Shown here in pieces: positions 27,419 through 34,347 of a DNA stretch of 45,387 nt (positions within the stretch are counted from its first letter, which is position 1; each line of letters starts with the position of its first letter). The notes beneath the pieces are model-generated. The model worked only from the letters and a program-made list of their open reading frames with translations. It ran no database searches and was not told the origin of the DNA. Position numbers and translations under genes: made by a program. This DNA comes from Streptomyces sp. AA1529 (GTDB lineage: Bacteria > Actinomycetota > Actinomycetes > Streptomycetales > Streptomycetaceae), in assembly GCF_000280905.1 (NCBI RefSeq), contig NZ_ALAP01000056.1, positions 1 through 45,387 on the forward strand, written 5' to 3'.

Positions 27419-28279
27419 CTACGCGCTCCAGGCATGCTCCAGCAGGGTGCGGAAGGAGGCGGGCTCCCGGCCGATCAGTTCGGACAGCGTCGGGTCGAGG
27501 GCGCTGAACTCGTCGTTCCGCGCGGCCGCGAAGATGCTCAGCATCAGGTCGGCGACGGGCGCGGGGGCACCGTGGGCCCGTGACTGCTCGCGGAAGGCGT
27601 CGTCGGGGACGGGGGTTCGGGTGAAGGCCCGTCCGGTGGCCCGGGCCGCGATCTCGCCGACGGCGGCGAAGTCCAGGGCCGCCGGGCCGGTGAGGGGCGG
27701 CGTGGGCCCTTCGAAGCGGCCCTCGTCGGAGAGGATCGCCGCGGTGGCCTCGGCGAGGTCGTCGTGGCCGGTCCAGGCGACGGGCCCGTCGGCGGGCAGG
27801 GCGATGTCCCCGGTGTGCCGGGCGGATTCGAGGAAGTGCAGGGCACTGGCGGCGTAGAAGCCGTTGCGCAGTGCGGTCCAGGGCAGGCCGGTGGCCCGCA
27901 GGAGGTCCTCCGTCCGGGCGTGGTCGCGGCAGGGCTGGAAGAGGGAGTCGTGGGCGGCGCCCATCTGGCTGGTGTAGAGGATGCGTCCGACGCCGGCCTG
28001 CACGGCGGCGTCGATGGCGGCCCGGTGGCCGGTGACGCACTCCTCGCCCGCGCGGTCGAGGGAGACGAGGAGCAGTTGCTCGGCCCCTTCGAAGGCGTGC
28101 CCGAGCGAGGCGGGGTCGTCGAAGTCGCCCTGCCGGACGCGGACACCCCGTTCGGCCAGGTCATGGGCTTTGCGCGGGTCGCGGACGCTGACGCCGACCC
28201 GGTGGGCCGGGACGCGCTCCAGGAGGCGTTCGACGGTGCGGCGGCCGAGCTTTCCGGTGGCTCCGGTCACGATGATCAC
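27419..28279 (-). CDS. NmrA-like NAD(P)H-binding protein (quinone oxidoreductase 2 type)
   Basis: A 286-residue atypical short-chain dehydrogenase. The Rossmann motif VTGATGKLGRRTVERLLERV is right at the start. The NADPH-selecting SVRDPRKAHDLAERGVRVRQGDFDDPASLGHAFEGAEQLLLVSL pattern, and GRILYTSQMGAAHDS, match NmrA/QOR2 proteins (NADPH-dependent quinone reductase or redox sensor). GTG 28279 was chosen, because GAGGGG stands 8 nt upstream; GTG 28294 is in frame. It is divergent from a TetR regulator, which probably represses it in response to an electrophile or quinone (inference from the common pairing). Confidence 0.88.
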   Translation of the reverse strand: MIIVTGATGKLGRRTVERLLERVPAHRVGVSVRDPRKAHDLAERGVRVRQGDFDDPASLGHAFEGAEQLLLVSLDRAGEECVTGHRAAIDAAVQAGVGRILYTSQMGAAHDSLFQPCRDHARTEDLLRATGLPWTALRNGFYAASALHFLESARHTGDIALPADGPVAWTGHDDLAEATAAILSDEGRFEGPTPPLTGPAALDFAAVGEIAARATGRAFTRTPVPDDAFREQSRAHGAPAPVADLMLSIFAAARNDEFSALDPTLSELIGREPASFRTLLEHAWSA

Positions 28280-28353
28280 GAGGGGTCCCCTCACAGTGTT
28301 TCCGATGGAATCAGTGAGACGATAACACTGGAACTAACAGCGGAAGCAAACTT

Positions 28354-28366
28354 TCGATACCATCGA
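28354..28366. promoter_or_regulatory. Palindrome at the TetR gene start, likely operator
   Basis: TCGAT-ACC-ATCGA, perfect 5-bp arms, ending 3 bp before the tetR ATG in an A/T-rich patch between divergent genes. TetR repressors usually bind such short palindromes next to their own gene. Confidence 0.5.
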
Positions 28367-28369
28367 TTC

Positions 28370-29095
28370 ATGCGCCACGACACCTCCACCGGCCCCCGCC
28401 GCCGTATCGTCGAAGCGGCCGTCGAACTGCTGGAGAGCGGCGGACCCGAAGCGGTGAGCACCCGTGCGGTCGCCACCGCGGCCGGGATGCAGCCTCCGGC
28501 GATCTACCGCCTCTTCGGCGACAAGGAGGGACTGCTGGAGGCGGTCGCCGAACACGGGTACACGCAGTTCCTGGAGAGCAAGCGCGCGCAGCTCGATCCC
28601 GCACCGCAGGACCCGGTGGAGGAGCTGCGCCGCGGCTGGGACGTGGTGGTGGAGTTCGGCGTCGCGCGCCCCGAACTGTTCGCGGTGATGAACAGGGCCA
28701 CCAGCCGGGGATCGGACGCCGCCCATCACGCGGGCCTGGAAATCCTCCGCGGGCGGGTGCGGCGGCTGGCGGCCGGAGGGTGGCTGCGGGTCGACGAGGA
28801 GCTCGCCGCCCAGATCATCCGGGCGACCGGTCAGGGCGCGGTCACCACCTGGAACTCCACGCCTGCGGAGCGCCGCAGCCCGGCGCTGCTGACGGTCCTG
28901 CGCGAGTCCATGGTCGCCGCCGTCACCCGCGCCGAACCGACCGTCCCGGCCGGGGAGTCCGGCCCCGCCCCGGCAGCCCGCGCGCTGCGCGCCGCGCTGC
29001 CCGACGACACCGGCCTGCTGAGCGACGCCGAACAGCACCTGCTGCGTGAATGGCTCACCCGGCTGGCGTCGGACGGCGGCGCACCGCGTACCTGA
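28370..29095 (+). CDS. TetR family transcriptional regulator
   Basis: A 241-residue repressor. The DNA-binding domain spans residues 8-55: RRRIVEAAVELLESGGPEAVSTRAVATAAGMQPPAIYRLFGDKEGLLEAVAEHG, with the classic TetR turn AAGMQPPAIYRLFGDKEGLL. The C-terminal helices bind a ligand; the segment RGWDVVVEFGVARPELFAVMNRAT fits the TetR C-terminal domain. The ATG 28370 is preceded by an operator-like palindrome and no clear ribosome site, so it may be leaderless. It is divergent from the NmrA gene. A terminator follows its stop. Confidence 0.9.
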   Translation: MRHDTSTGPRRRIVEAAVELLESGGPEAVSTRAVATAAGMQPPAIYRLFGDKEGLLEAVAEHGYTQFLESKRAQLDPAPQDPVEELRRGWDVVVEFGVARPELFAVMNRATSRGSDAAHHAGLEILRGRVRRLAAGGWLRVDEELAAQIIRATGQGAVTTWNSTPAERRSPALLTVLRESMVAAVTRAEPTVPAGESGPAPAARALRAALPDDTGLLSDAEQHLLREWLTRLASDGGAPRT

Positions 29096-29101
29096 CGTCC
29101 G

Positions 29102-29134
29102 GTGCGGGGTGCGGGCGGCCGCAGCACCCCGCAC
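29102..29134 (+). terminator. Terminator after tetR
   Basis: 11-bp perfect arms GTGCGGGGTGC (29102-29112) and GCACCCCGCAC (29124-29134) with an 11-nt loop, 7 nt after the stop. The rest of the gap to 29549 (about 415 bp) shows no gene and must hold the dhaK promoter; an ATCAG-N8-CTGAT repeat at 29368-29385 lies within it. Confidence 0.75.
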
Positions 29135-29549
29135 GGGCCGGGGCCCGCACCCCGCGGTGTCGGTTCGATGCGGCGGATGCCGCGATACGGGTTCCCCCTC
29201 GCGGGCGGCCCCTGGAGAGCTCCGGTGGCTCGCTGCTCCGCCGCTTCCGGCCCGCCTCGGCGGTCCACGCACCGCCGGAGGCATCACGGACCCCGGGCAT
29301 CACGACCGCATCAGGTACGTGACGACCCGCGATCAACGCGAGAGACTGTCCGAGATGAACGATACCGATCAGAGGTTCGACTGATACGCCCTCACGAGCC
29401 TCGTCAGCAACTCGGCCCCGGCCCCGCGAACCCGCGCCCGGCGACGCCGCGAAGCGCGGGACCGGGCCGCACCCGCTCCCCCGCAACCCGCTGTCACCAG
29501 CAACGAAGCCCGCACAAGCGATAGCTGCCAATCTCGCGTGGAGGTACAC

Positions 29550-30542
29550 ATGAGGATGCTCATCAACGTTCCCGAGTCCGTGGTCCCCGACGCGCTGCGC
29601 GGGATGGCCGCCGCCCACCCCGAGCTGGCGGTGGATGTGGACCGGCGGGTGGTCGTGCGGCGGGACGCACCCGTGGCGGGGAAGGTCGCACTGGTCTCCG
29701 GCGGAGGGTCGGGGCACGAACCGCTGCACGGCGGATTCGTGGGGCCCGGGATGCTGGATGCCGCATGCCCGGGCGAGATCTTCACCTCTCCCGTCCCCGA
29801 CCAGATGGTGGCCGCGGCGGCGGCCGTGGACAGCGGGGAGGGCGTGCTGTTCGTGGTCAAGAACTACACCGGCGACGTGCTGAACTTCGACATGGCCGCC
29901 GAGCTGGCCGAGGACGAAGGGGTCCGCATCGGGAAGGTGCTGGTCGAGGACGACGTGGCGGTGACCGACAGCACGCACACGGCCGGACGCCGGGGTACGG
30001 GTGCCACGCTGTTCGTGGAGAAGATCGCGGGTGCGCTCGCCGCCGAGGGGGCGCCGCTGGAGCGGGTGGAGGCGGTCGCGCGCCAGGTGGCCGACTCCTC
30101 GCGGAGCTTCGGGGTGGCCCTCAGCCCGTGCAGCACCCCCTCCAAGGGCGGTCCGATGTTCGAGCTGCCCGCGGGCGAACTGGAGCTGGGGATCGGCATT
30201 CACGGGGAACCGGGCCGGGAGCGGCGCCCGATGATGACCTCCGGGGAGATCGCGGACTTCGCCGTCGACGCGGTGCTGGAGGACCTGCGGCCCGAGGAAC
30301 CGGTGCTCGCGCTGGTCAACGGCATGGGGGCGACGCCGTTGCTGGAGCTGTACGGGTTCTGCGGTGAGGTGCACCGGATCCTGGCCGAGCGGCGGATCCC
30401 GGTCGCCCGTACCCTCGTCGGCAACTATGTGACCTCGCTGGACATGGCGGGCGCCTCCGTGACGCTGTGCCGGGCCGACGAGGAGCTGCTGCGGCTGTGG
30501 GACGCCCCTGTGCAGACCGCCGGACTGCGGTGGGGTGCCTGA
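29550..30542 (+). CDS. dhaK: Dihydroxyacetone kinase, substrate-binding subunit DhaK
   Basis: A 330-residue DhaK. ATG 29550 is used because GGAGG stands 5 nt upstream (29540-29544). The substrate pocket motif VSGGGSGHEPLHGGFVGPGML (with active-site His near residue 52-56) is intact. The catalytic His that forms a hemiaminal with dihydroxyacetone lies in ELGIGIHGEPGRERR. NYTGDVLNFDMAAELAE and CSTPSKGGPMFELP are also family motifs. DhaK binds dihydroxyacetone; DhaL supplies ADP-bound phosphate; DhaM re-phosphorylates it from the PTS. The first gene of dhaKLM; a 162-nt gap separates it from dhaL. Confidence 0.95.
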   Translation: MRMLINVPESVVPDALRGMAAAHPELAVDVDRRVVVRRDAPVAGKVALVSGGGSGHEPLHGGFVGPGMLDAACPGEIFTSPVPDQMVAAAAAVDSGEGVLFVVKNYTGDVLNFDMAAELAEDEGVRIGKVLVEDDVAVTDSTHTAGRRGTGATLFVEKIAGALAAEGAPLERVEAVARQVADSSRSFGVALSPCSTPSKGGPMFELPAGELELGIGIHGEPGRERRPMMTSGEIADFAVDAVLEDLRPEEPVLALVNGMGATPLLELYGFCGEVHRILAERRIPVARTLVGNYVTSLDMAGASVTLCRADEELLRLWDAPVQTAGLRWGA

Positions 30543-30704
30543 GACCCACCCGAAGGTGGCGTGAGGGCGGCGCGGGATCGCCTCACGACCGCGCAGCGCT
30601 GCGGCACGCACGGCGGTGCCGCACGCCTCGCACGGCGGTGACGTACGCGGTGGTCCTGCCGGAGCGGGCAGCACCACGACCGGGACAGCGGTGAAGGAGC
30701 AGGA

Positions 30705-31442
30705 GTGAGCGGCAAGGTGACGAACGAGGCCGGCGGGTCCGGCGAGGGCGGGACGGGCGGCCGGGAGCTGGACTCCGCCTTCTTCGCCCGCTGGATGACG
30801 GCCACCGCCGACGCGGTGACCCGGGAGGCGGACCGGCTGACGGAGCTGGACTCGGCGATCGGCGACGCGGATCACGGCGGCAACATGCGCCGCGGCTTCG
30901 AGGCGGTGCGCGGGGAGCTGGCCGAGGACGTCCCCGCGACACCGGGAGCCGTGCTGATGACGGCCGGCAGGAAGCTGGTCTCCACGGTGGGCGGCGCCTC
31001 GGGCCCGCTGTACGGCACGCTGCTGCGCCGTACGGGCAAGGCGCTCGGCGGCGCGGAGCGCGTCAGCGGCGCGGAGCTGGCGGACGCGCTGCGCACCGGG
31101 ATCGAGGCGGTGGCGCAGCTGGGCGGTGCCGCCGCGGGTGACAAGACGATGCTCGACGCGCTGTATCCGGCCGCCGAGGCACTGGCGGACAGCGGCGGCG
31201 AGGACTTCGGCGCGGCGCGCGACGCGGCCGAGCGGGGCGCGGAGGAGACGGTTCCGCTGCAGGCCCGCAAGGGCCGGGCCAGCTATCTGGGTGAGCGCAG
31301 CATCGGGCACCGGGACCCCGGCGCGACCTCGGCGGCGCTGCTGGTGGCGGCGCTGGCGGAGGCCGAAGGCGGCGAAGGCGGCGAAGGCGGCGAAGGCGGA
31401 ACGGCAGGGTCCCAGGAGAGCGACAGTGGCGGGAGTGAGTGA
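30705..31442 (+). CDS. dhaL: Dihydroxyacetone kinase, ADP-binding subunit DhaL
   Basis: A 245-residue DhaL. GTG 30705 follows AAGGAGCAGGA. After about 20 Gly-rich residues come the helical core with LTELDSAIGDADHGGNMRRGF (Asp residues that hold two Mg2+ and the nucleotide), TVGGASGPLYGTLLRR and DKTMLDALYPAAEAL, then KGRASYLGERSIGHRDPGATSAALLVAAL. This matches DhaL of PTS-dependent kinases. The C-terminus has an EGG-repeat tail caused by a 9-bp tandem repeat. The stop overlaps dhaM by 17 nt. Confidence 0.94.
   Translation: MSGKVTNEAGGSGEGGTGGRELDSAFFARWMTATADAVTREADRLTELDSAIGDADHGGNMRRGFEAVRGELAEDVPATPGAVLMTAGRKLVSTVGGASGPLYGTLLRRTGKALGGAERVSGAELADALRTGIEAVAQLGGAAAGDKTMLDALYPAAEALADSGGEDFGAARDAAERGAEETVPLQARKGRASYLGERSIGHRDPGATSAALLVAALAEAEGGEGGEGGEGGTAGSQESDSGGSE
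31365..31400 (+). repeat. Four in-frame 9-bp tandem repeats in dhaL
   Basis: GAAGGCGGC is repeated three times plus GAAGGCGGA, encoding EGG four times in the acidic DhaL tail. The unit length keeps the frame, so copy number can change without breaking the protein. Confidence 0.9.
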
Positions 31443-31854
31443 CGTGGCCGACGGCAGCAAGCGGGTGGGGATCGTCCTGGTCTCGCACAGCAAAGAGGTC
31501 GCCGACTCGGTGGCCCGGCTGGCCGCGGGACTCGCGGGCGTACCGGATGCCCGGGTCGCCGGTGCCGGCGGACTGCCCGACGGCGGGCTCGGTACCAGCG
31601 AGGAACTGATCGTCGAGGCCGCGCACCGGATGGACGAGGGTGCGGGTGTCGCGCTCCTGGTCGACCTGGGCAGCGCGGTGCTGACGGTCAAGGCGCTGCT
31701 GGCCGAGGGCGACGAACTGCCGGACCCGGCGCGGCTGGTGGACGCGCCCCTGGTGGAGGGTGCGGTCGCCGCCGTCGTGACGGCCGCGGGCGGCGGCGAC
31801 CTGGCTGCGGTGGCGTCGGCCGCCGAGGAGGCCTACACCTACCGCAAGCTCTGA
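31426..31854 (+). CDS. dhaM: PTS-dependent dihydroxyacetone kinase phosphotransferase subunit DhaM
   Basis: A 142-residue EIIA-mannose-type domain. GTG 31426 has AGGAGAG 6 nt upstream (within dhaL), so translation is coupled; GTG 31435 or 31444 are alternatives. VGIVLVSHSKEVADSVARLA carries the phospho-accepting His. GLGTSEELIVEAA and VALLVDLGSAVLTVKALLAE follow. Only the IIA domain is present, without the HPr and EI-like domains that E. coli DhaM has, so the general PTS proteins EI and HPr must come from elsewhere in the genome. Together with dhaK and dhaL it forms a kinase that converts dihydroxyacetone to DHAP. Confidence 0.93.
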   Translation: MAGVSDVADGSKRVGIVLVSHSKEVADSVARLAAGLAGVPDARVAGAGGLPDGGLGTSEELIVEAAHRMDEGAGVALLVDLGSAVLTVKALLAEGDELPDPARLVDAPLVEGAVAAVVTAAGGGDLAAVASAAEEAYTYRKL

Positions 31855-32414
31855 GCAGCGGTCAGCTGCGGGGGCGGTGGCCCGCTGTCCGTACCGGCGT
31901 CCGTACCGGACGCGGCGACGGGCGGTGCCACCGGTCCGGCCGGTGGCACCGGCCCGGGCAGGAGCCCGGGCGCGGCCCGGCCCCCGGGTGCGGCCGGACC
32001 GGCTCTTCGCCGGAAGTCCCGTCCGTTCCCGGGATCCGCCCCCGGCCCAGGGCCGCGGTCGAGAGGCTGGGGGCGCCGGTCCGGGTCGGCGGAAGCGGCC
32101 GCGGCGGCGGCCGCGGCGTGCCGCCACCGGCTCTCGGCGGCCCGCCGGCTCGCGACCGCCGTCCGGGCACGGTGCGCGGCGGCGTCGGCCACCACACGGG
32201 CGGACGTTCCGGCCAGCGCGTAGCGCCCGTAGCCGGTGCGGTGCACCAGACCGTGCTCCGCGGCCTGCGCGAGGAGCTTGTTCGCCTGGGAGGCGCTGAG
32301 TCCGGCACGACGGGCTATCGCTCCCAGCCGGAGCGGCGATCCGGGGTTCTCCCGCTCCAGCGCCGTCATGGCCGCCAATAACGCGAACCCGGTGGCGGCG
32401 CTCACCAGGCGCAC
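31839..32414 (-). CDS. Winged-helix (IclR-type HTH) regulator
   Basis: A 191-residue protein. The first 70 residues form an IclR-like winged helix: FALLAAMTALERENPGSPLRLGAIARRAGLSASQANKLLAQAAEHGLVHRTGYGRYALAG, with the HTH LGAIARRAGLSASQANKLLAQ. The rest is Ala/Pro/Gly-rich and probably disordered; no IclR ligand domain is visible. The GTG start at 32414 is not certain (another GTG is 9 nt inside). Its 3' end overlaps that of dhaM by 16 nt. It is divergent from the MRYIH precursor / P450 operon and could control it; that is inference from position. Confidence 0.6.
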   Translation of the reverse strand: MRLVSAATGFALLAAMTALERENPGSPLRLGAIARRAGLSASQANKLLAQAAEHGLVHRTGYGRYALAGTSARVVADAAAHRARTAVASRRAAESRWRHAAAAAAAASADPDRRPQPLDRGPGPGADPGNGRDFRRRAGPAAPGGRAAPGLLPGPVPPAGPVAPPVAASGTDAGTDSGPPPPQLTAAQSLR

Positions 32415-32964
32415 CCGGGACGGGGAGCGCTCCGGTACCGGACACCGGCGCGCTGGCGCGCCGGGAAGCAGGTCAACGATTTCATCATTGGTTTACACCT
32501 TCGAAGTCGTTTGATTCACCGGATTCCGCGCGGCCGGGCCACTCCCACCGTCCGCCGTCTTTTCGGATGCCCCGCTCGGGTCGTCCGCATTCGCGCGCCG
32601 GCCGCGGAACTTGGCATACCGCCCCGGAATGTGACGCCCACTTTTCCGCCGGTGGAAAAGTGAGCGTTCCCAACCCGCCACCCTCTTGCGCCGGGAGCAT
32701 CGGCTGTCGGAAGGTGACCACGGCCGACTTCAGGCCCTCCAGAGGGCAACAGGGAAGGTGGGACGTGGGTATTCCTTTCGCTTCCATGACACCGCCCCGA
32801 CCCCGGCGTTCGATTTGCAGGAGCGCAACCTTCCGCATCCGTCGGCGGGGTGAACGCCCGACCGCCCTTCGCGAGGCCGGATTTCGCACCGGCCGCCCCC
32901 GGAAGCTCGCCGTCCGCACGCTGTGACGGCGGATCCCGAGAACCCACACAGAAGGGAGAACGCC
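32415..32964. promoter_or_regulatory. 550-bp divergent region / leader before the MRYIH gene
   Basis: No protein-coding gene is convincing here. There are A/T-richer stretches near 32470-32520 (with TTTACA at 32492-32497 and a TTCGAA-centred palindrome at 32499-32506), which may hold the promoter of the winged-helix gene, and others near 32765-32830. The leader carries an inverted repeat at 32639-32662. The exact promoter of the precursor gene could not be identified. Confidence 0.5.
32639..32662. promoter_or_regulatory. Inverted repeat in the leader of the RiPP locus
   Basis: CACTTTTCC-GCCGGT-GGAAAAGTG, perfect 9-bp arms with T4/A4 runs that stand out in GC-rich DNA. Outside it, CGC and GGAA on the left face GCG and TTCC on the right, extending the symmetry with a bulge. 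A candidate operator or RNA hairpin for the RiPP operon. Confidence 0.6.
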
Positions 32965-32982
32965 ATGCGTTACATCCACTGA
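32965..32982 (+). CDS. bytA: Biarylitide-type RiPP precursor pentapeptide MRYIH
   Basis: An 18-nt gene: ATG CGT TAC ATC CAC TGA. AAGGGAG (32952-32958) stands 6 nt upstream, a better ribosome site than most large genes in the window have. The product Met-Arg-Tyr-Ile-His matches the biarylitide precursor pattern, where MRYYH (Planomonospora) and MRYLH (Micromonospora) are known to be cross-linked by a P450 between Tyr at position 3 and the aromatic side chain at position 5. Here Ile replaces the middle residue. The P450 gene starts 98 nt downstream. The expected mature product is the cross-linked tripeptide Tyr-Ile-His after loss of Met-Arg. The reading as a gene rests on RBS, motif and neighbour; no expression evidence exists here. 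Confidence 0.85.
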   Translation: MRYIH

Positions 32983-32996
32983 TGAGTTCACGGTTG

Positions 32997-33028
32997 TCGC
33001 GGCCACGCGTATTCACGCGTGGCCGCGA
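32997..33028 (+). terminator. Intercistronic hairpin between MRYIH gene and P450
   Basis: Perfect 14-bp arms TCGCGGCCACGCGT (32997-33010) and ACGCGTGGCCGCGA (33015-33028) with an ATTC loop, beginning 14 nt after the precursor stop codon. No U-tract. It may act as a partial terminator or RNA-stabilising element so that precursor message exceeds P450 message, a usual arrangement in RiPP clusters. Confidence 0.7.
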
Positions 33029-33080
33029 ACGGTACCGACCCCTTTTCCCACCACCCCACCCGATCCGAGAAAGGCTGGCC

Positions 33081-34280
33081 ATGACGGGAGCGGCGGCGCA
33101 TACACGGCGGGATCCCCTCTACGACCCCCTGGCTCCTGAGGTCATCGCCGCTCCCCACGCGGCCTATCGGCGGCTGCGCGAGCACCGCAGGGTGTACTGG
33201 CACGCGCAGCTCGACTCCTGGGTGCTGACCGGGCACGCGGAATGCCGGAGGGTACTCGGCGACACGGCCGCCTTCGGCTCCGACTTCCGCAGGGTGGGCG
33301 AGGCCGTCCCCGACGCCCAGCTGAGCGTGCAGTCGCTGGACCCTCCCGCGCACTCCGCCGTCCGCCACCTGCTCGTCTCCGCGCTGCACGTGCGCTCGCA
33401 CACGGCGGTGACGGACACCGCCGCGCGGCTGGCCGCCGGGCGCCTGGACGCGCTGCGCGGCGCCGGATCCGTCGACCTGGTCAGCGGATTCGCCCGCCCG
33501 CTCGCGCTGCACACGATGTGCGACTTCCTGGGGGTCGCACCGCCCGACGGGCCGGGGTTCGAGGAGATGTCCAACGCGATCGTCCGCAGCATGGACGCCG
33601 GACTGGACCCCGCGCGTGCCGAACCGGGCACCCGGGCCAGGGCCGAGTTGAGCCGGCTGGTGGGCGAGTGGCTGGAGACCGCCGGCGAGGACGGCTTCCT
33701 CGGCGCCGCCCGCGCGGCCCGCGCGCAGGCCCCGGAGGTCTCCGCGGCGGTGCTGGCCAACTCGCTGCGGGCCGTCCTGCACGCGGGGTACGAGTCGGTC
33801 AGCCGGCTGCTGGGCAACGCACTGGCCCGGCTGGTGGACGACCCCGCGCTGCTGGGCCGCGCCATGGCCCGGAACGCGCTGGATCCGCTGGTCGACGAGC
33901 TGCTCCGGCTCGACGGGCCGGTCCAGGCCGACGCGCGGGTGTGCGTGGCCGACAGCGAACTGGGCGGCCGGCGGATCCGGCCGGGTGAAGTCGTCGTGCT
34001 GCTGCTGGGCGCGGCCGACCGGGATCCGGAGGTCTTCGCCGACCCGGACGCGGTGGACCTGAACCGGCGCAGGGGAGCGCATCTGGCGTTCGGCCGAGGT
34101 GCGCACGCCTGTCTGGGCGCGGGGCTGGCCACACTGCAGTTGCGTGCGGTGCTCTCGGCGCTGCACACGGCCGGAATCGGCTTCCGGGCCCAGGGCCCCG
34201 CACAGTACGAACCCACCGCGACGCTGCGCGGATTGCGCGCGCTGCCGGTCGCGGTGAGCGAGCCCGCTGCCGCCTGCTGA
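33081..34280 (+). CDS. bytO: Cytochrome P450, biarylitide cross-linking type
   Basis: A 399-residue soluble bacterial P450. ATG 33081 follows AGAAAGG. The heme motif FGRGAHACLG (residues 337-346) places the axial Cys at 344. ExxR is ELLR at 273-276. The I-helix reads HAGYESVS (235-242): the usual acid-alcohol pair Glu/Asp-Thr is Glu-Ser here. Membership in the biarylitide P450 group is judged by the MRYIH gene next door, not by sequence-specific residues, which I cannot verify. It should form the Tyr-His cross-link on the pentapeptide, with redox partners from elsewhere. The frame is open upstream to an ATG at 32982 that overlaps the precursor stop, an alternative start. M28 peptidase gene follows after 67 nt. 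Confidence 0.85.
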   Translation: MTGAAAHTRRDPLYDPLAPEVIAAPHAAYRRLREHRRVYWHAQLDSWVLTGHAECRRVLGDTAAFGSDFRRVGEAVPDAQLSVQSLDPPAHSAVRHLLVSALHVRSHTAVTDTAARLAAGRLDALRGAGSVDLVSGFARPLALHTMCDFLGVAPPDGPGFEEMSNAIVRSMDAGLDPARAEPGTRARAELSRLVGEWLETAGEDGFLGAARAARAQAPEVSAAVLANSLRAVLHAGYESVSRLLGNALARLVDDPALLGRAMARNALDPLVDELLRLDGPVQADARVCVADSELGGRRIRPGEVVVLLLGAADRDPEVFADPDAVDLNRRRGAHLAFGRGAHACLGAGLATLQLRAVLSALHTAGIGFRAQGPAQYEPTATLRGLRALPVAVSEPAAAC

Positions 34281-34347
34281 ACGCCCGAGCCGCAGCTGTG
34301 TCCCGGCTGCGCGGAACACCCCGGACCACCGTGCGAAGGGAAAGCCC

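Noticed and set aside
29355..29384. Nine-codon open frame (MNDTDQRFD) upstream of dhaK
   Set aside because: There is no good ribosome site and no match to any leader peptide I know. Tiny frames like this arise by chance, unlike the MRYIH gene, which has motif, RBS and neighbour support.
32567..32926. Open frame in the leader of the RiPP locus
   Set aside because: Arg/Pro-rich with no motif or ribosome site; codon usage does not look like a real gene.
32850..33080. Upstream extension of the P450 frame to 32850
   Set aside because: The frame is open but passes through the precursor gene region in another frame and has no family resemblance. The P450 N-terminus (DPLYDPLAPEV) fits the start at 33081.
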